The translations under genes were made by a program, and so were the position numbers. This document shows, piece by piece, positions 52,461 through 61,200 of a DNA stretch of 64,000 bases. This DNA comes from JAIESQ01 sp964495375 (GTDB taxonomy: Bacteria > Planctomycetota > Planctomycetia > Pirellulales > JAEUIK01): positions 59,419 through 123,418 of the forward strand of contig CAZBWM010000010.1 of assembly GCA_964495375.1 (NCBI GenBank), written 5' to 3'. The stretch's first letter is position 1. Each line of letters starts with the position of its first letter. The notes beneath the pieces are model-generated. The model saw only the letters and a program-made list of their open reading frames with translations, made no database searches and was not told where the DNA came from.

Positions 52461-53708
52461 ATGAACGAACAGCAAAGCCGCTCGTTGGACTACTGGATCG
52501 GAGTACTCCTCTGCTGGTTGCTCACGCGCGTGCGCCGCCTGGGAGACTGGTTCCGCCGCGGCGATCAAGCCGCCGCGTCGCCGCGCCGCATCTTGTTCAT
52601 CAAGTTGGCCGAGATGGGGGCGATCGCCTTGTCGATGCCCGCCTTCGAAGCGGCCCGCCGCCGTGTGGGCATCGAGAACCTCTTCTGCTTGATGCTCGAA
52701 ACCAACCGTGAGATGCACGACCTGGTCGGCTTCTTCCCGACCAAGAACTTGATTTCGATCCGCGACAAGAACCTGGTGACCTTCGCGCTCGATGTCTGGC
52801 GGCTGATGCGCCGCTGCCGCCGCGAAGGGATCGACACGGTTATCGATCTGGAAGGCTTCGCCCGCATCACGGCGGTGCTCGCTTATTTAACCGGCGCGCG
52901 AATTCGCGTCGGCTTCGATCGCTACACCTGCGAGGGTTTGTATCGCGGGGATTTATTCACCCACCGCGTCTCGCTCAATTACTATCAATACGCGAGCGTG
53001 CAGTTTCTCACGCTGGTCGAAGCGGTCGATGAACCTGCCAATGCCGACGTGTTGCTGAAACAGCGCGTCGATATCGGCGACTACCGGCTGCCGCGCTTCG
53101 AGCCCACCGCCGCAGAACGAGAGAGCATTGAAGAGTTGCTCGTCCGGCGCTGCGGTGGCCAGCCCGGCCAGCCGTTGGTGATTCTCAAACCGAACTTGAT
53201 CGACTTGCTGCCGCTGCGGCGTTGGTCGCGCGAGAACTTTTTAGAACTCGGCCGCCGCATTCTCGCCGACACGCCGCACGCCACGATCGTGCTGACGGGC
53301 CTCAAGAAAGAACGCGCGGTCTCCGAAGCCTTGGCGGCCGAAATTTCGCCGACACGCTGTGTCTCGCTAGCCGGAGACACCACGATCCGCACGCTGGCCA
53401 CGCTTTTCACCCGGGCCGATTTACTCGTGACCAGCGATTGCGGCCCGGCCCACATGGCGGCCTTCACCGACCTGCCGATCGTGTCGATCTTCGGCCCCGA
53501 GACTCCGCAGCTTTACGCCCCGCTCACGCCCCACAACGTCTCGCTCTGGGCGGGCCTGGCGTGCAGCCCCTGCTTGACCGCTTTCAATCATCGCCGCTCA
53601 GCCTGCCGCGATAACGTTTGTATGCAATCGATTTCGGTCGACCAGGTGTACGCGGCGGCGCGCGGGGCCTGTTCCGCGCTGGCCAGCCCGGCGCTCGCAG
53701 CGCGATAA
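52461..53708 (+). CDS. Heptosyltransferase-like glycosyltransferase, family 9
   Basis: 415 residues. The N-terminal part has ILFIKLAEMGAIALSMPAFEAARR, and the C-terminal part has the GT9 pattern LLVTSDCGPAHMAAFTDLPIVSIFGPETP with the NDP-sugar binding region before it. GT9 enzymes add heptose or related sugars to LPS core. An N-terminal hydrophobic segment (IGVLLCWLLTRVRR) may tether it to the membrane. Start ATG at 52461, 8 bases after hldE, so the pair forms a surface-sugar operon. Acceptor unknown. Confidence 0.9.
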   Translation: MNEQQSRSLDYWIGVLLCWLLTRVRRLGDWFRRGDQAAASPRRILFIKLAEMGAIALSMPAFEAARRRVGIENLFCLMLETNREMHDLVGFFPTKNLISIRDKNLVTFALDVWRLMRRCRREGIDTVIDLEGFARITAVLAYLTGARIRVGFDRYTCEGLYRGDLFTHRVSLNYYQYASVQFLTLVEAVDEPANADVLLKQRVDIGDYRLPRFEPTAAERESIEELLVRRCGGQPGQPLVILKPNLIDLLPLRRWSRENFLELGRRILADTPHATIVLTGLKKERAVSEALAAEISPTRCVSLAGDTTIRTLATLFTRADLLVTSDCGPAHMAAFTDLPIVSIFGPETPQLYAPLTPHNVSLWAGLACSPCLTAFNHRRSACRDNVCMQSISVDQVYAAARGACSALASPALAAR

Positions 53709-53748
53709 GCGGTCGCGGAAATACGTGGCGAGGTTCTAGGTTCCTTTC

Positions 53749-53799
53749 CCGTGGCACGGCCATCCTGGCCGTGTTCTACATGGGCTGGAAGCCCATGCC
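53749..53799. repeat. Nested palindrome, REP-like
   Basis: GTGGCA opens and GCCAC closes a 51-bp unit holding two hairpins: GGCCATCCTGGCC and GGGCTGGAAGCCC. It follows the GT9 gene and is the type of REP often served by RAYT transposases. Confidence 0.7.
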
Positions 53800-53826
53800 A
53801 CGATCGCGCACTCGGCGCCGCCGCGG

Positions 53827-54030
53827 TCATGATCGATAAAGCCTCAGCAGCCAGCGCGCCAGCAGCAGAACCGCGATTAGGATCGCGACCGCCGTCATAG
53901 TCACGCCATAGGCGGCCCAAAAGTGCGGCCAACCGCGCTCAATACGCAGATAGCCCCAGGCCGCAAAAAAGATCGAGACGACGCACAACAACCAGAGGGC
54001 TCGGCCGAGTCCAAACTGTAGACGTGCCAT
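53827..54030 (-). CDS. Small two-helix membrane protein
   Basis: 67 residues from the ATG at 54030 (MARLQFGLGRALWLLCVVSI). Two hydrophobic segments, LWLLCVVSIFFAAWGYL and TMTAVAILIAVLLLARWLL, with a short loop. No family recognised. Lies between a REP and the next rightward gene. Confidence 0.55.
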   Translation of the reverse strand: MARLQFGLGRALWLLCVVSIFFAAWGYLRIERGWPHFWAAYGVTMTAVAILIAVLLLARWLLRLYRS

Positions 54031-54185
54031 GCTTGCATCGTAACACATAAAAAGTTCGCCGCCGAACATCCACGCCGGCAGTTCAACGTTTCCATTTGCA
54101 TCCGCGCACAATCCTCGCCCCCTTCCGCCGCCACTGGTAGAATGCAGCAGCGGTTACCGGAACGAGGGAGCGCAGCCGACAGACT

Positions 54186-55148
54186 ATGGATCGCGCCTGG
54201 CTGAATATCGTGGTCGTGTGCTTCTGGCTCGCGAGCATGACCTGGTTGGTTTGGGCCAAGGTGCTGCCACCACTCTTGGTCGGTAAACCCCCGACCTATG
54301 CCTCGCTGGTTGCCGCCCAGAAGGACGACACCGCCGTCGAGTGGCAGCTTCTTTGGGATAGCCAGCCGATCGGCGGCGCCACCAGCCGCGTCGCCCGGGC
54401 CGACGACGGGCTCATCGTCCAGACGAGCAAGCTCGAGATTCGCCGCCTGCCGCTCTCGAAAATTAATCCGCTCAAGATGGGCATCCTCAGCCTCAATGCC
54501 GGCCTCGCCGAACCGCTCCTCGACCTCCGGGCCGAAAGCCGCTTCGAAATCCATCCGCTCGATCATGAGCTGCTGGGCTTCGAATCAAAACTAACGACCA
54601 GCCTGATGACCGACCCGGTCTTCGTCCGCGGCTCGATCGAAGGGAATCAGTTGCACCTGAACGTGACGTCGGGCACGTTCTCCTACCGCACGAGCGCCTT
54701 TGTGCGCCCCGATCGGCCGTTGGGGGACGCGCTCTCGCCGCAAATGCGGTTGCCCGGCCTGCGGCTCGGCCAAACCTGGACCGAGCCGGTCTACAACCCG
54801 TTCCGCTCAGCCAACGAATCGCTCGATGTCGTGCAGGCGGTCGTCGAACAGGAGGACTTCGTCTTTTGGAATGGTCGCGTCGAGCCGACTTGGCTGGTCG
54901 TCTACCGACCGGATTCCGGCGCCAGCGGTCAGCGTGAACCTCGGGCGCGAGCCTGGGTGCGGCACGATGGTCTCGTCGTACAGCAGGAAGTGCGCATCAT
55001 GTCGAGCTGGTTGCGCTTCGTGCGATTGCCGCCCCGCGACCCCGACGCTCCGACCGCGACTGCGCCGGCCGTACTAGTTCCACCCGCGACCGCGCCGGGC
55101 ACGATTGCACCTGCCAACAGCGCCGCCGGTCAAGGCGGTCGACCATGA
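54186..55148 (+). CDS. Membrane-anchored protein of unknown function, first gene of an ABC-exporter operon
   Basis: 320 residues. An N-terminal hydrophobic anchor (IVVVCFWLASMTWLVW) and a soluble part made mainly of beta strands: EWQLLWDSQPIGGATSRVARADDG, FEIHPLDHELLGFES, LHLNVTSGTFSYRT and WVRHDGLVVQQEV. It ends in a Pro/Ala/Thr-rich tail. The stop overlaps the next ATG (TGA at 55146-55148 with ATG at 55145), so it is translationally coupled to the ABC ATPase. It may be a periplasmic accessory or lipid/substrate carrier of the exporter; this is inference. Confidence 0.75.
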   Translation: MDRAWLNIVVVCFWLASMTWLVWAKVLPPLLVGKPPTYASLVAAQKDDTAVEWQLLWDSQPIGGATSRVARADDGLIVQTSKLEIRRLPLSKINPLKMGILSLNAGLAEPLLDLRAESRFEIHPLDHELLGFESKLTTSLMTDPVFVRGSIEGNQLHLNVTSGTFSYRTSAFVRPDRPLGDALSPQMRLPGLRLGQTWTEPVYNPFRSANESLDVVQAVVEQEDFVFWNGRVEPTWLVVYRPDSGASGQREPRARAWVRHDGLVVQQEVRIMSSWLRFVRLPPRDPDAPTATAPAVLVPPATAPGTIAPANSAAGQGGRP

Positions 55149-55933
55149 TCGAGCTGGTCGACGTCACGCGCAAATATGGCGACAAGACGGCCGTCAACGA
55201 GCTCACGCTGCACATTCCCAAGGGCGAGTTGTTCGCGTTCTTGGGCCCCAATGGCGCCGGCAAAACCACCACGATCAAGATGCTCGTCGGGCTGCTCCGT
55301 CCGTCGGCCGGCGCCGTGCGAATCTGCGGCTTTGACCTGGTGACGCAAACGCGCGAAGCCCAGTTGCGCCTCAGCTATGTCCCCGATCAGCCCCACTTGT
55401 ACGACAAGCTGAGCGGCCGCGAGTTCTTGCAGTTCGTCGTCGATTTGTTCGGCTTGCCGCGCGACGTCGGCGCCGCGCGCATCGCTCGCGAGATCGAGCA
55501 CTTCGAGCTGGCCGACTTCGTCGACGACCTGACCGAAAGCTATTCGCACGGCATGAAGCAGCGGCTCGTCTTCGCCTCGGCCCTGCTGCACGATCCCGAA
55601 GTGCTCGTGATCGATGAGCCGATGGTCGGCCTCGATCCGCGCAGCATGCGCCTCGTCAAAGATCTGCTGCGCGAGCAGGCCAGCCGCGGCACCACCATCT
55701 TCATGTCGACCCATACGCTCGACGTGGCCGAAGAAATCGCCGATCGCATCGGCATCGTCACCGGCGGGCAGTTGCGGTTTCTGGGCACCGTCACCGAACT
55801 TGAAGCTCACCTCAAGCTCGAAGGAACCTCGCTCGAGCGGTTGTTCCTCACGCTGACCAACGGGCACCTGCCGCCGTCCGGCAATTCGCATCCCACTTCC
55901 GAGCGTACCACACGCACCGAAGCCGACGTCTAG
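55145..55933 (+). CDS. ABC transporter ATP-binding protein
   Basis: 262 residues. Walker A GPNGAGKTTTIKML, signature YSHGMKQRL (LSGGQ family, H for G), Walker B VLVIDEPMVGLD and switch His in STHTLDVAEE. Energises export of an unknown substrate through the permease encoded downstream. It overlaps the upstream gene by 4 bases and the permease starts 54 bases later. Confidence 0.93.
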   Translation: MIELVDVTRKYGDKTAVNELTLHIPKGELFAFLGPNGAGKTTTIKMLVGLLRPSAGAVRICGFDLVTQTREAQLRLSYVPDQPHLYDKLSGREFLQFVVDLFGLPRDVGAARIAREIEHFELADFVDDLTESYSHGMKQRLVFASALLHDPEVLVIDEPMVGLDPRSMRLVKDLLREQASRGTTIFMSTHTLDVAEEIADRIGIVTGGQLRFLGTVTELEAHLKLEGTSLERLFLTLTNGHLPPSGNSHPTSERTTRTEADV

Positions 55934-55987
55934 CTTCGCACGATTCATGATTTGTTCGGAATATTCGATCTCAGGAAACCTACGCGG

Positions 55988-57727
55988 ATGAATCTGAGTG
56001 CGTCCGGTACTTCCTGGCGAGACGAAGCCCGCGCCTTTTGGCGACTGCGCCGCAGCCTGTTGACCAACGGCGCTCGCCAGCTCGTCGCCGAATCGCGTCT
56101 GCGCATCATTCTGGTCTGCTCGCTCAGCGTGGTGTTCTGGCTCGGGCTCTTCTGGCTGTTTCTCGACGGCTTTCACTTTCTCGGCGACTCGCTGAATAAT
56201 CCCACGACGCGGGCCCGCACGATCGCCGCCATTTTCAACGTCTTTTTTCTCTCGCTTTTGGCGATGCTCGTCTTTTCGTCGGGCATCATCTTGTACAGCG
56301 GCCTGTTTCGCTCGCGCGAGACGCGCTACTTGCTGACGCTCCCCGCCCGGGCCGAACGCATCTTTCTCCACAAACTGCAGGAAGCCGCGGCCTTCAGCAG
56401 TTGGGGCTTCCTGCTCTTGGGCAGCCCCATGCTCATCGCCTACGGGCTGGTGAACGTCGCTCCCTGGTACTACTACGCGCTGCTACCGGGCTACGTATTG
56501 TCGTTCGTCGCAATCCCTGCCGCGCTCGGTGCGCTGGCTTGCCTGATCATCGTGCACCGCTTGCCAGCGCTAAAAATGTATCTGCTGGTCGGCGGCGGAA
56601 TCGTCCTGCTGTTGGCGGCCGCTGCGCTGGGCTGGTCGATCCTGGGTGGTTCCGGGACCGAATTGATGACCCCCTCCTGGTTTCAGGAAATCCTCGCGCG
56701 ACTGCAGTTCAGCGAGAAGCGGCTGCTCCCCAGTTGGTGGCTCACCGCCGGCCTGATGGCCGCGGCCGAAGCCAAATGGGCCGACAGCCTGCTGCTGCTC
56801 TGCGTCTTGATGTCCAACGCCCTGCTGCTGGTGCAGGTCAATGTCTGGCTCGCCAGTCGGCTCTATCGCCGGGCCTTGCAAAACCTCAATAGCGATCGCG
56901 CTCCGCGCAACGCGATGAGCTTTGCCTGGCTCGATCGCGCGACCGATCGCGCCGTCTGGTATCTGCCGCCACGCGTCCGCCTGATGATCGTCAACGACCT
57001 GCGGCTATTCCGCCGCGATCCCGTGCAGTGGACCCAGTTCCTGATTTTCTTCGGATTGCTGGGACTGTACTTCAGCAATATCCGCCGCTTGAGCTACGAC
57101 CTGAGCCACGCCACGTGGGTCAACATGATCAGCTTCTTGAATCTGGCCGTCGTCGGGCTGATCCTTTCGACATTCACCGGCCGGTTCGTTTTCCCCATGA
57201 TCAGCCTCGAAGGGCGCCGTTTCTGGATTCTCGGTCGGCTGCCGATCGCGCGGCGCACCATCCTCTGGAGCAAGTTTCTCTTCGCCGCCATCGGCTCGCT
57301 CATTCCCTGCTTACTGCTGGTCGTGCTCAGCGACTTGATGTTGCGCGTCGTGCCCGAGGTCTTCTTCGTTCACTTGCTGGCGTGCGTGCTGCTCTGCCTT
57401 GGGCTGTCGGGCCTGGCGGTCGGCATGGGGGCCAAGATGCCGAACCTGCGCGAAGAGTCGCCGTCGAAGATCGCCGCCGGCTTCGGCGGCACGCTCAATC
57501 TGGTGGTCAGCACGATCTACATCGCCGTCATCGTCTTCCTGACCGCGCTTCCCAGTCACTTCTATCTCGGCGCGCGCGAGGCCGACCCGCGCGGCTTGCT
57601 CTTCAATTTCGATCTCTTGCGGCTCTGGATGGTACTGGGAGCCGCCGCCAGCGTGCTGATCGGAGCGCTGGCGACCATCCTGCCGCTGCGAATGGGCTTC
57701 CGGGCCTTCGACGAGCTGGAATTCTGA
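55988..57727 (+). CDS. ABC transporter permease, multispan
   Basis: About 579 residues from the ATG at 55988; an earlier TTG at 55952 is in frame. About a dozen hydrophobic segments in two groups, with a large cytoplasmic middle part. The pattern FRSRETRYLLTLPARAERIFLHKL and ISLEGRRFWILGRLPIARRTILWSKFL matches large exporter permeases often encoded beside an ATP-binding subunit with no other partner. Substrate unknown. Confidence 0.85.
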   Translation: MNLSASGTSWRDEARAFWRLRRSLLTNGARQLVAESRLRIILVCSLSVVFWLGLFWLFLDGFHFLGDSLNNPTTRARTIAAIFNVFFLSLLAMLVFSSGIILYSGLFRSRETRYLLTLPARAERIFLHKLQEAAAFSSWGFLLLGSPMLIAYGLVNVAPWYYYALLPGYVLSFVAIPAALGALACLIIVHRLPALKMYLLVGGGIVLLLAAAALGWSILGGSGTELMTPSWFQEILARLQFSEKRLLPSWWLTAGLMAAAEAKWADSLLLLCVLMSNALLLVQVNVWLASRLYRRALQNLNSDRAPRNAMSFAWLDRATDRAVWYLPPRVRLMIVNDLRLFRRDPVQWTQFLIFFGLLGLYFSNIRRLSYDLSHATWVNMISFLNLAVVGLILSTFTGRFVFPMISLEGRRFWILGRLPIARRTILWSKFLFAAIGSLIPCLLLVVLSDLMLRVVPEVFFVHLLACVLLCLGLSGLAVGMGAKMPNLREESPSKIAAGFGGTLNLVVSTIYIAVIVFLTALPSHFYLGAREADPRGLLFNFDLLRLWMVLGAAASVLIGALATILPLRMGFRAFDELEF

Positions 57728-57970
57728 ACGCCGGCGGCTTGTCGGGTGGCCCAGCCGCTTGCCGGCACGCTCGCTTCGCGAGCCCAGAATCATCGGCCGA
57801 AGCGACAAGAAGCCTTCGAAACTCGACGCGGCTGATTTGGGCCGCGCGGCCTGAGTAGATTCTTGTGGCTGCGCCACCCGACTGCGAGCAGTCGGGCACC
57901 CACGCCAACCCGTTAAGAGTCAGCCTGCCCCTGCGGTTCCTTAAGTAGCAGCGTGGCTCCCACCGACCCG

Positions 57971-57998
57971 TTGCTGACCGAGGGCAGTTTTCTATAAT
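57971..57998 (+). promoter_or_regulatory. Promoter of mqnA-mqnC
   Basis: A perfect TATAAT at 57993-57998 with a weak TTGCTG 16 bases upstream (57971-57976). Transcription would begin near 58005, about 95 bases before mqnA. The rest of 57728-58098 shows no gene. Confidence 0.6.
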
Positions 57999-58098
57999 CA
58001 AACGCAACCCACCAGACGACTTCCGTCGCCAACTGCCCGCAGGAATCGTTCGCCGCGAGCCTGCCTGCCCCGTCGGAAGTCGAGGAGCACCATTCAGG

Positions 58099-58911
58099 AT
58101 GAGCGCCGTCAGAAAAACCCGTGTGGGCGCGGTCAATTACCTCAACACCAAGCCGCTGATCTTTGGCCTGGCCGAGCGGGCGCCGCAGATCGACCTGGTG
58201 CTCGACTTGCCCAGCCGCCTGGCGACGCGTCTGGCTGCCGGCGACTTGGATGTCGCTCTTATCCCCTCGATCGAAAGCTTTCAAGATCCGACCTACTCGA
58301 TCATTTCCGACGCCTGCATCGCCTGCACCGGCCCCGTGCTGAGCGTCAAGCTGTTCAGTCGAGTCTCGCCCGAGTCGATCCGCACGCTGGCGCTCGACGA
58401 AGGATCGCGCACCAGCGCCGCGCTGGTGCAGATTCTGCTCGACCAGCGATTCGGCATTCGGCCGGCGCTCGCGCCGCTGCCGATCGGCGACTCGCTCGCC
58501 GAGACCAACGCCGATGCCGTGCTCTTGATCGGCGACCGCGCGATCCATTCGCCGCTCGAGTCGTTTGTCTCCGTTTGGGACTTGGGCGACGAGTGGTGCC
58601 GCTGGGCCGAGTTACCCTTCGTATTCGCCCTCTGGACCGCGCGGGCCGGCGTCGATCTCGAGGGGCTCGATGTCGCCCTGGCCGACGCCCGCGATCTCGG
58701 CCTGCAAAACCTGTCGGTGATCGCCGCGCGCGAGGCCGCGCCGCTGGGGCTCACGCAGCCTGAGTGCCTGGCTTACCTGCGCGACAACCTGCACTTCACG
58801 TTTGGCCCGCGCGAACGGCGAGGACTCGCTCGCTTTTATGAACTGGCAGCCGCCCGCGGGCTTGCCCCCCAAGGAGTCGACCTTGCCTTCGCCGATTACA
58901 CCCATTCTTGA
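58099..58911 (+). CDS. mqnA: Chorismate dehydratase (menaquinone via futalosine)
   Basis: 270 residues. MqnA makes 3-enolpyruvylbenzoate from chorismate. Landmarks of the type-2 periplasmic-binding fold: VGAVNYLNTKPLIFGL, LPSRLATRLAAGDLDVALIPSIESF, LALDEGSRTSAALVQILL, DAVLLIGDRAI and FVFALWTAR. The gene overlaps the start of mqnC by 29 bases. ATG at 58099. Confidence 0.93.
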   Translation: MSAVRKTRVGAVNYLNTKPLIFGLAERAPQIDLVLDLPSRLATRLAAGDLDVALIPSIESFQDPTYSIISDACIACTGPVLSVKLFSRVSPESIRTLALDEGSRTSAALVQILLDQRFGIRPALAPLPIGDSLAETNADAVLLIGDRAIHSPLESFVSVWDLGDEWCRWAELPFVFALWTARAGVDLEGLDVALADARDLGLQNLSVIAAREAAPLGLTQPECLAYLRDNLHFTFGPRERRGLARFYELAAARGLAPQGVDLAFADYTHS

Positions 58912-59986
58912 TAAAGCGATCGCCGGCGAGCGCATCACGCCCGAAGAGGGGCTTGCGCTGCTCCAGTCGCACGACCTCACGGCCCTCGGCCGCGCGGCCG
59001 ACGCCGTCACGCGCCGGCTCCACCCTGAGAACTACCGCACCTACAACATCGACCGCAACATCAACTACACGAACATCTGCACCGCGGTCTGCGACTTCTG
59101 CGCCTTCTATCGCAAGCCCAAAAGCCCCGAAGGCTACGTGCTCGATCGCCAGGAGCTGCTGAACAAAATCGCCGAGACCGTCGCGCTCGGCGGCGATCAA
59201 ATCCTCATGCAAGGGGGCTTCCATCCCGAGTTCAAGCTCGAGTGGTATGAAGACCTGCTGCGCGACATCAAGCACGCCTTTCCGCAAGTGAACGTCCACG
59301 GCTTCAGCCCTCCAGAGATTCATCACTTCGTCAAGCTGAACAAGCTGCCGCTGCGCACGGTGCTCTCGCGGTTGAAGTCGGCCGGCCTGGGCAGCCTCCC
59401 CGGCGGCGGCGGCGAGATTCTGGTCGATCGCGTTCGCCGGGCGATCACGCGCGGCAAGGTGCTCAGCGACGACTGGTTGAACGTTTGCCGCGTCTGGCAT
59501 GAGCTCGGCGGCCGCGGAAGCGCCACGATGATGTTCGGCCACGTCGAAACGCTGCCCGAGCGCATCGAGCACCTCGAGCGCTTGCGGCAACTGCAAGACG
59601 AAACGGGCGGATTCACCGCCTTCATATGCTGGACCTTCCAGCCCGAGAATACCGAACTGGCGCACATCGCGCCGGCCGGTGCATTTGAATACCTGAAGAC
59701 GCAGGCGGTCAGCCGACTCTATCTCGACAACTTTGCGAACATCCAGTCGAGCTGGGTCACACAGGGCTTGAAGGTCGGTCAGTTGGCGCTACTCTACGGC
59801 GCCAACGACATGGGGAGCCTGATGATCGAGGAGAACGTCGTGTCCGCCGCCGGCACCGTGCACCATCTGTCGCTGGCCGAAATGCAAGGCGCGATCTGCG
59901 AGCTTGGCTACACGCCGCGCCGCCGCAACGTTCGGTACGAATTGCTCGACGATCCCGCGCCGGCCCCTGTGGCTACGCCGGCATAG
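58883..59986 (+). CDS. mqnC: Cyclic dehypoxanthinyl futalosine synthase, radical SAM
   Basis: About 367 residues, normal length. Radical-SAM cluster motif CTAVCDFC (CxxxCxxC), then YRKPKSPEGYVL and GGFHPEFKLEWYEDLLR, PGGGGEILVDRVR, and C-terminal GANDMGSLMIEENVVSAAG. I take the TTG at 58883 as start: AAGGAG lies at 58871-58876, 6 bases upstream, whereas the ATG at 58838 has no ribosome site and would lengthen the N-terminus. It overlaps mqnA by 29 bases, so translation of the pair is coupled. Confidence 0.93.
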   Translation: MPSPITPILDKAIAGERITPEEGLALLQSHDLTALGRAADAVTRRLHPENYRTYNIDRNINYTNICTAVCDFCAFYRKPKSPEGYVLDRQELLNKIAETVALGGDQILMQGGFHPEFKLEWYEDLLRDIKHAFPQVNVHGFSPPEIHHFVKLNKLPLRTVLSRLKSAGLGSLPGGGGEILVDRVRRAITRGKVLSDDWLNVCRVWHELGGRGSATMMFGHVETLPERIEHLERLRQLQDETGGFTAFICWTFQPENTELAHIAPAGAFEYLKTQAVSRLYLDNFANIQSSWVTQGLKVGQLALLYGANDMGSLMIEENVVSAAGTVHHLSLAEMQGAICELGYTPRRRNVRYELLDDPAPAPVATPA

Positions 59987-60011
59987 GGCATATTTCTCGT
60001 GTGAGCTATCG

Positions 60012-60410
60012 ATGCCGATTGCAGACAGCCTGAATCAGCTTGTCGGCAACTTCGCACGTGATCTTGCCTTGGCGTCGAATCTCGAGTCGGCCAATCCCGA
60101 AGACGATTTAGCGATCAGGGCTGCGGTCGTTGGATTCTCATACAATTCTCCCACCGAAGAATGGGACAAAGGGCACTTTGAATTCGTTAATGCTCGGTTG
60201 GAGAGGGATTTCAACGAGAAAGAGCTTTTAGAGTACGGGGACAACGCCGAAAACGTGAGACTCTTTTTTGCGTTGTGCCTCGGATACCTGCTTGGACTCT
60301 ATCAGCAGGATGCGATTGGTGAGGCCGAATTCAACGTCGCGGAGATGCAAATCTCAGGTTTGATTTTGCTGCATCTTCCAAAGCTCACCGCTCACCGACT
60401 TACAGGTTGA
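60012..60410 (+). CDS. Small helical protein of unknown function
   Basis: About 132 residues from the ATG at 60012. Mostly amphipathic helices, with acidic residues: DDLAIRAAVVGFSYNSPTEEWDKGHFEFVN, then LLGLYQQDAIGEAEFNVAEMQISGLILLHLPKL. No signal, membrane or catalytic motif recognised. Composition is less GC-rich than the surroundings, consistent with the start of a small accessory patch. Confidence 0.6.
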   Translation: MPIADSLNQLVGNFARDLALASNLESANPEDDLAIRAAVVGFSYNSPTEEWDKGHFEFVNARLERDFNEKELLEYGDNAENVRLFFALCLGYLLGLYQQDAIGEAEFNVAEMQISGLILLHLPKLTAHRLTG

Positions 60411-60475
60411 CCAACGAGGCGAGCTTCGTTGGACTGGCAACTCCATTGTTTGCCAACGATGTCGCACGGCTCCTC

Positions 60476-60557
60476 CGGCCCGAAGGGCCGCCTCTACCAG
60501 CCCAGGCCGCAGGCCTGGGTACCGTGGCGCACACAATCGCCGGCCCTGCAAGGGCCG
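60476..60557. repeat. REP palindrome array, left of the transposase
   Basis: Three palindromes in order: CGGCCCGAAGGGCCG (60476-60490), CCCAGGCCGCAGGCCTGGG (60501-60519), CGGCCCTGCAAGGGCCG (60541-60557). The array at 61099-61199 has the same three types in reverse order. See the finding on mirror symmetry. Confidence 0.85.
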
Positions 60558-60624
60558 CTCATTTCTGCCGCAGCGTGTGCTAATATCTCAATCGCCAAGA
60601 CTCCCAAAGGCGATTGGATCGACC

Positions 60625-61077
60625 ATGTCTCAATCGTTGGCCAAAATCTATTTGCATCTGACCTTTTCCACAAAGAATCGTGAGCCGAGTCTCGCCGATC
60701 CCTGGCGTGACGAGCTTTTCAGCGTTCTCGGCGGCGCGACCAATAGTTGCGGTTGCCAATCTCTTATCGTGGGCGGCGTCGCCGATCACGTTCATCTTCT
60801 GTTTCAACTTGCGCGCACGATTTCGCTTGCCGATGCAGTGAATAAGATCAAATCAAGCTCGTCGGCCTGGATCAATCGAACGCGAGGCGTGCCGGGCGAA
60901 TTTCATTGGCAAAACGGCTATGCCGCGTTCTCGGTGAGTCAGTCGAATCTGGATGCCGTACGCGAGTACATCGTTCGTCAGCCAGAGCATCATGCAAAAC
61001 AATCATTCGCGGACGAGTTGCGAGAATGGTTGCGTCGCTATGAAATCCAGTGGGACGAACGTTACGTTTGGGATTAA
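60625..61077 (+). CDS. REP-associated tyrosine transposase (RAYT, IS200/Y1 HUH family)
   Basis: 150 residues, full length. The HUH motif is HVH at 55-57 (VADHVHLLFQL); the catalytic Tyr is at 115 in VREYIVRQPEHH. Such enzymes cut and rejoin single-stranded DNA at REP hairpins. It lies between two REP arrays in mirror order. IS200-like TnpA and RAYT share this core; the REP context favours RAYT. ATG at 60625. Copy appears intact and probably active. Confidence 0.9.
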   Translation: MSQSLAKIYLHLTFSTKNREPSLADPWRDELFSVLGGATNSCGCQSLIVGGVADHVHLLFQLARTISLADAVNKIKSSSSAWINRTRGVPGEFHWQNGYAAFSVSQSNLDAVREYIVRQPEHHAKQSFADELREWLRRYEIQWDERYVWD

Positions 61078-61098
61078 CGTGCACCCTGTCAACGTGAG

Positions 61099-61199
61099 CG
61101 GCCCCTACAGGGCCGAAATGCGAACCTTATAAGAAGGTGATTGACCCTCGTTTCCCAGGCCTGCGGCCTGGGCTGGTAGACAGTGGCCCTTCAGGCCAC
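61099..61199. repeat. REP palindrome array, right of the transposase
   Basis: CGGCCCCTACAGGGCCG (61099-61115), CCCAGGCCTGCGGCCTGGG (61154-61172), GTGGCCCTTCAGGCCAC (61183-61199). Order mirrors the left array. Confidence 0.85.
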
Positions 61200-61200
61200 G

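Noticed and set aside
60625..61077. IS200/IS605 insertion sequence with TnpB
   Set aside because: No TnpB or accessory gene is present. The flanking REP arrays and size favour a RAYT rather than a classical IS200.
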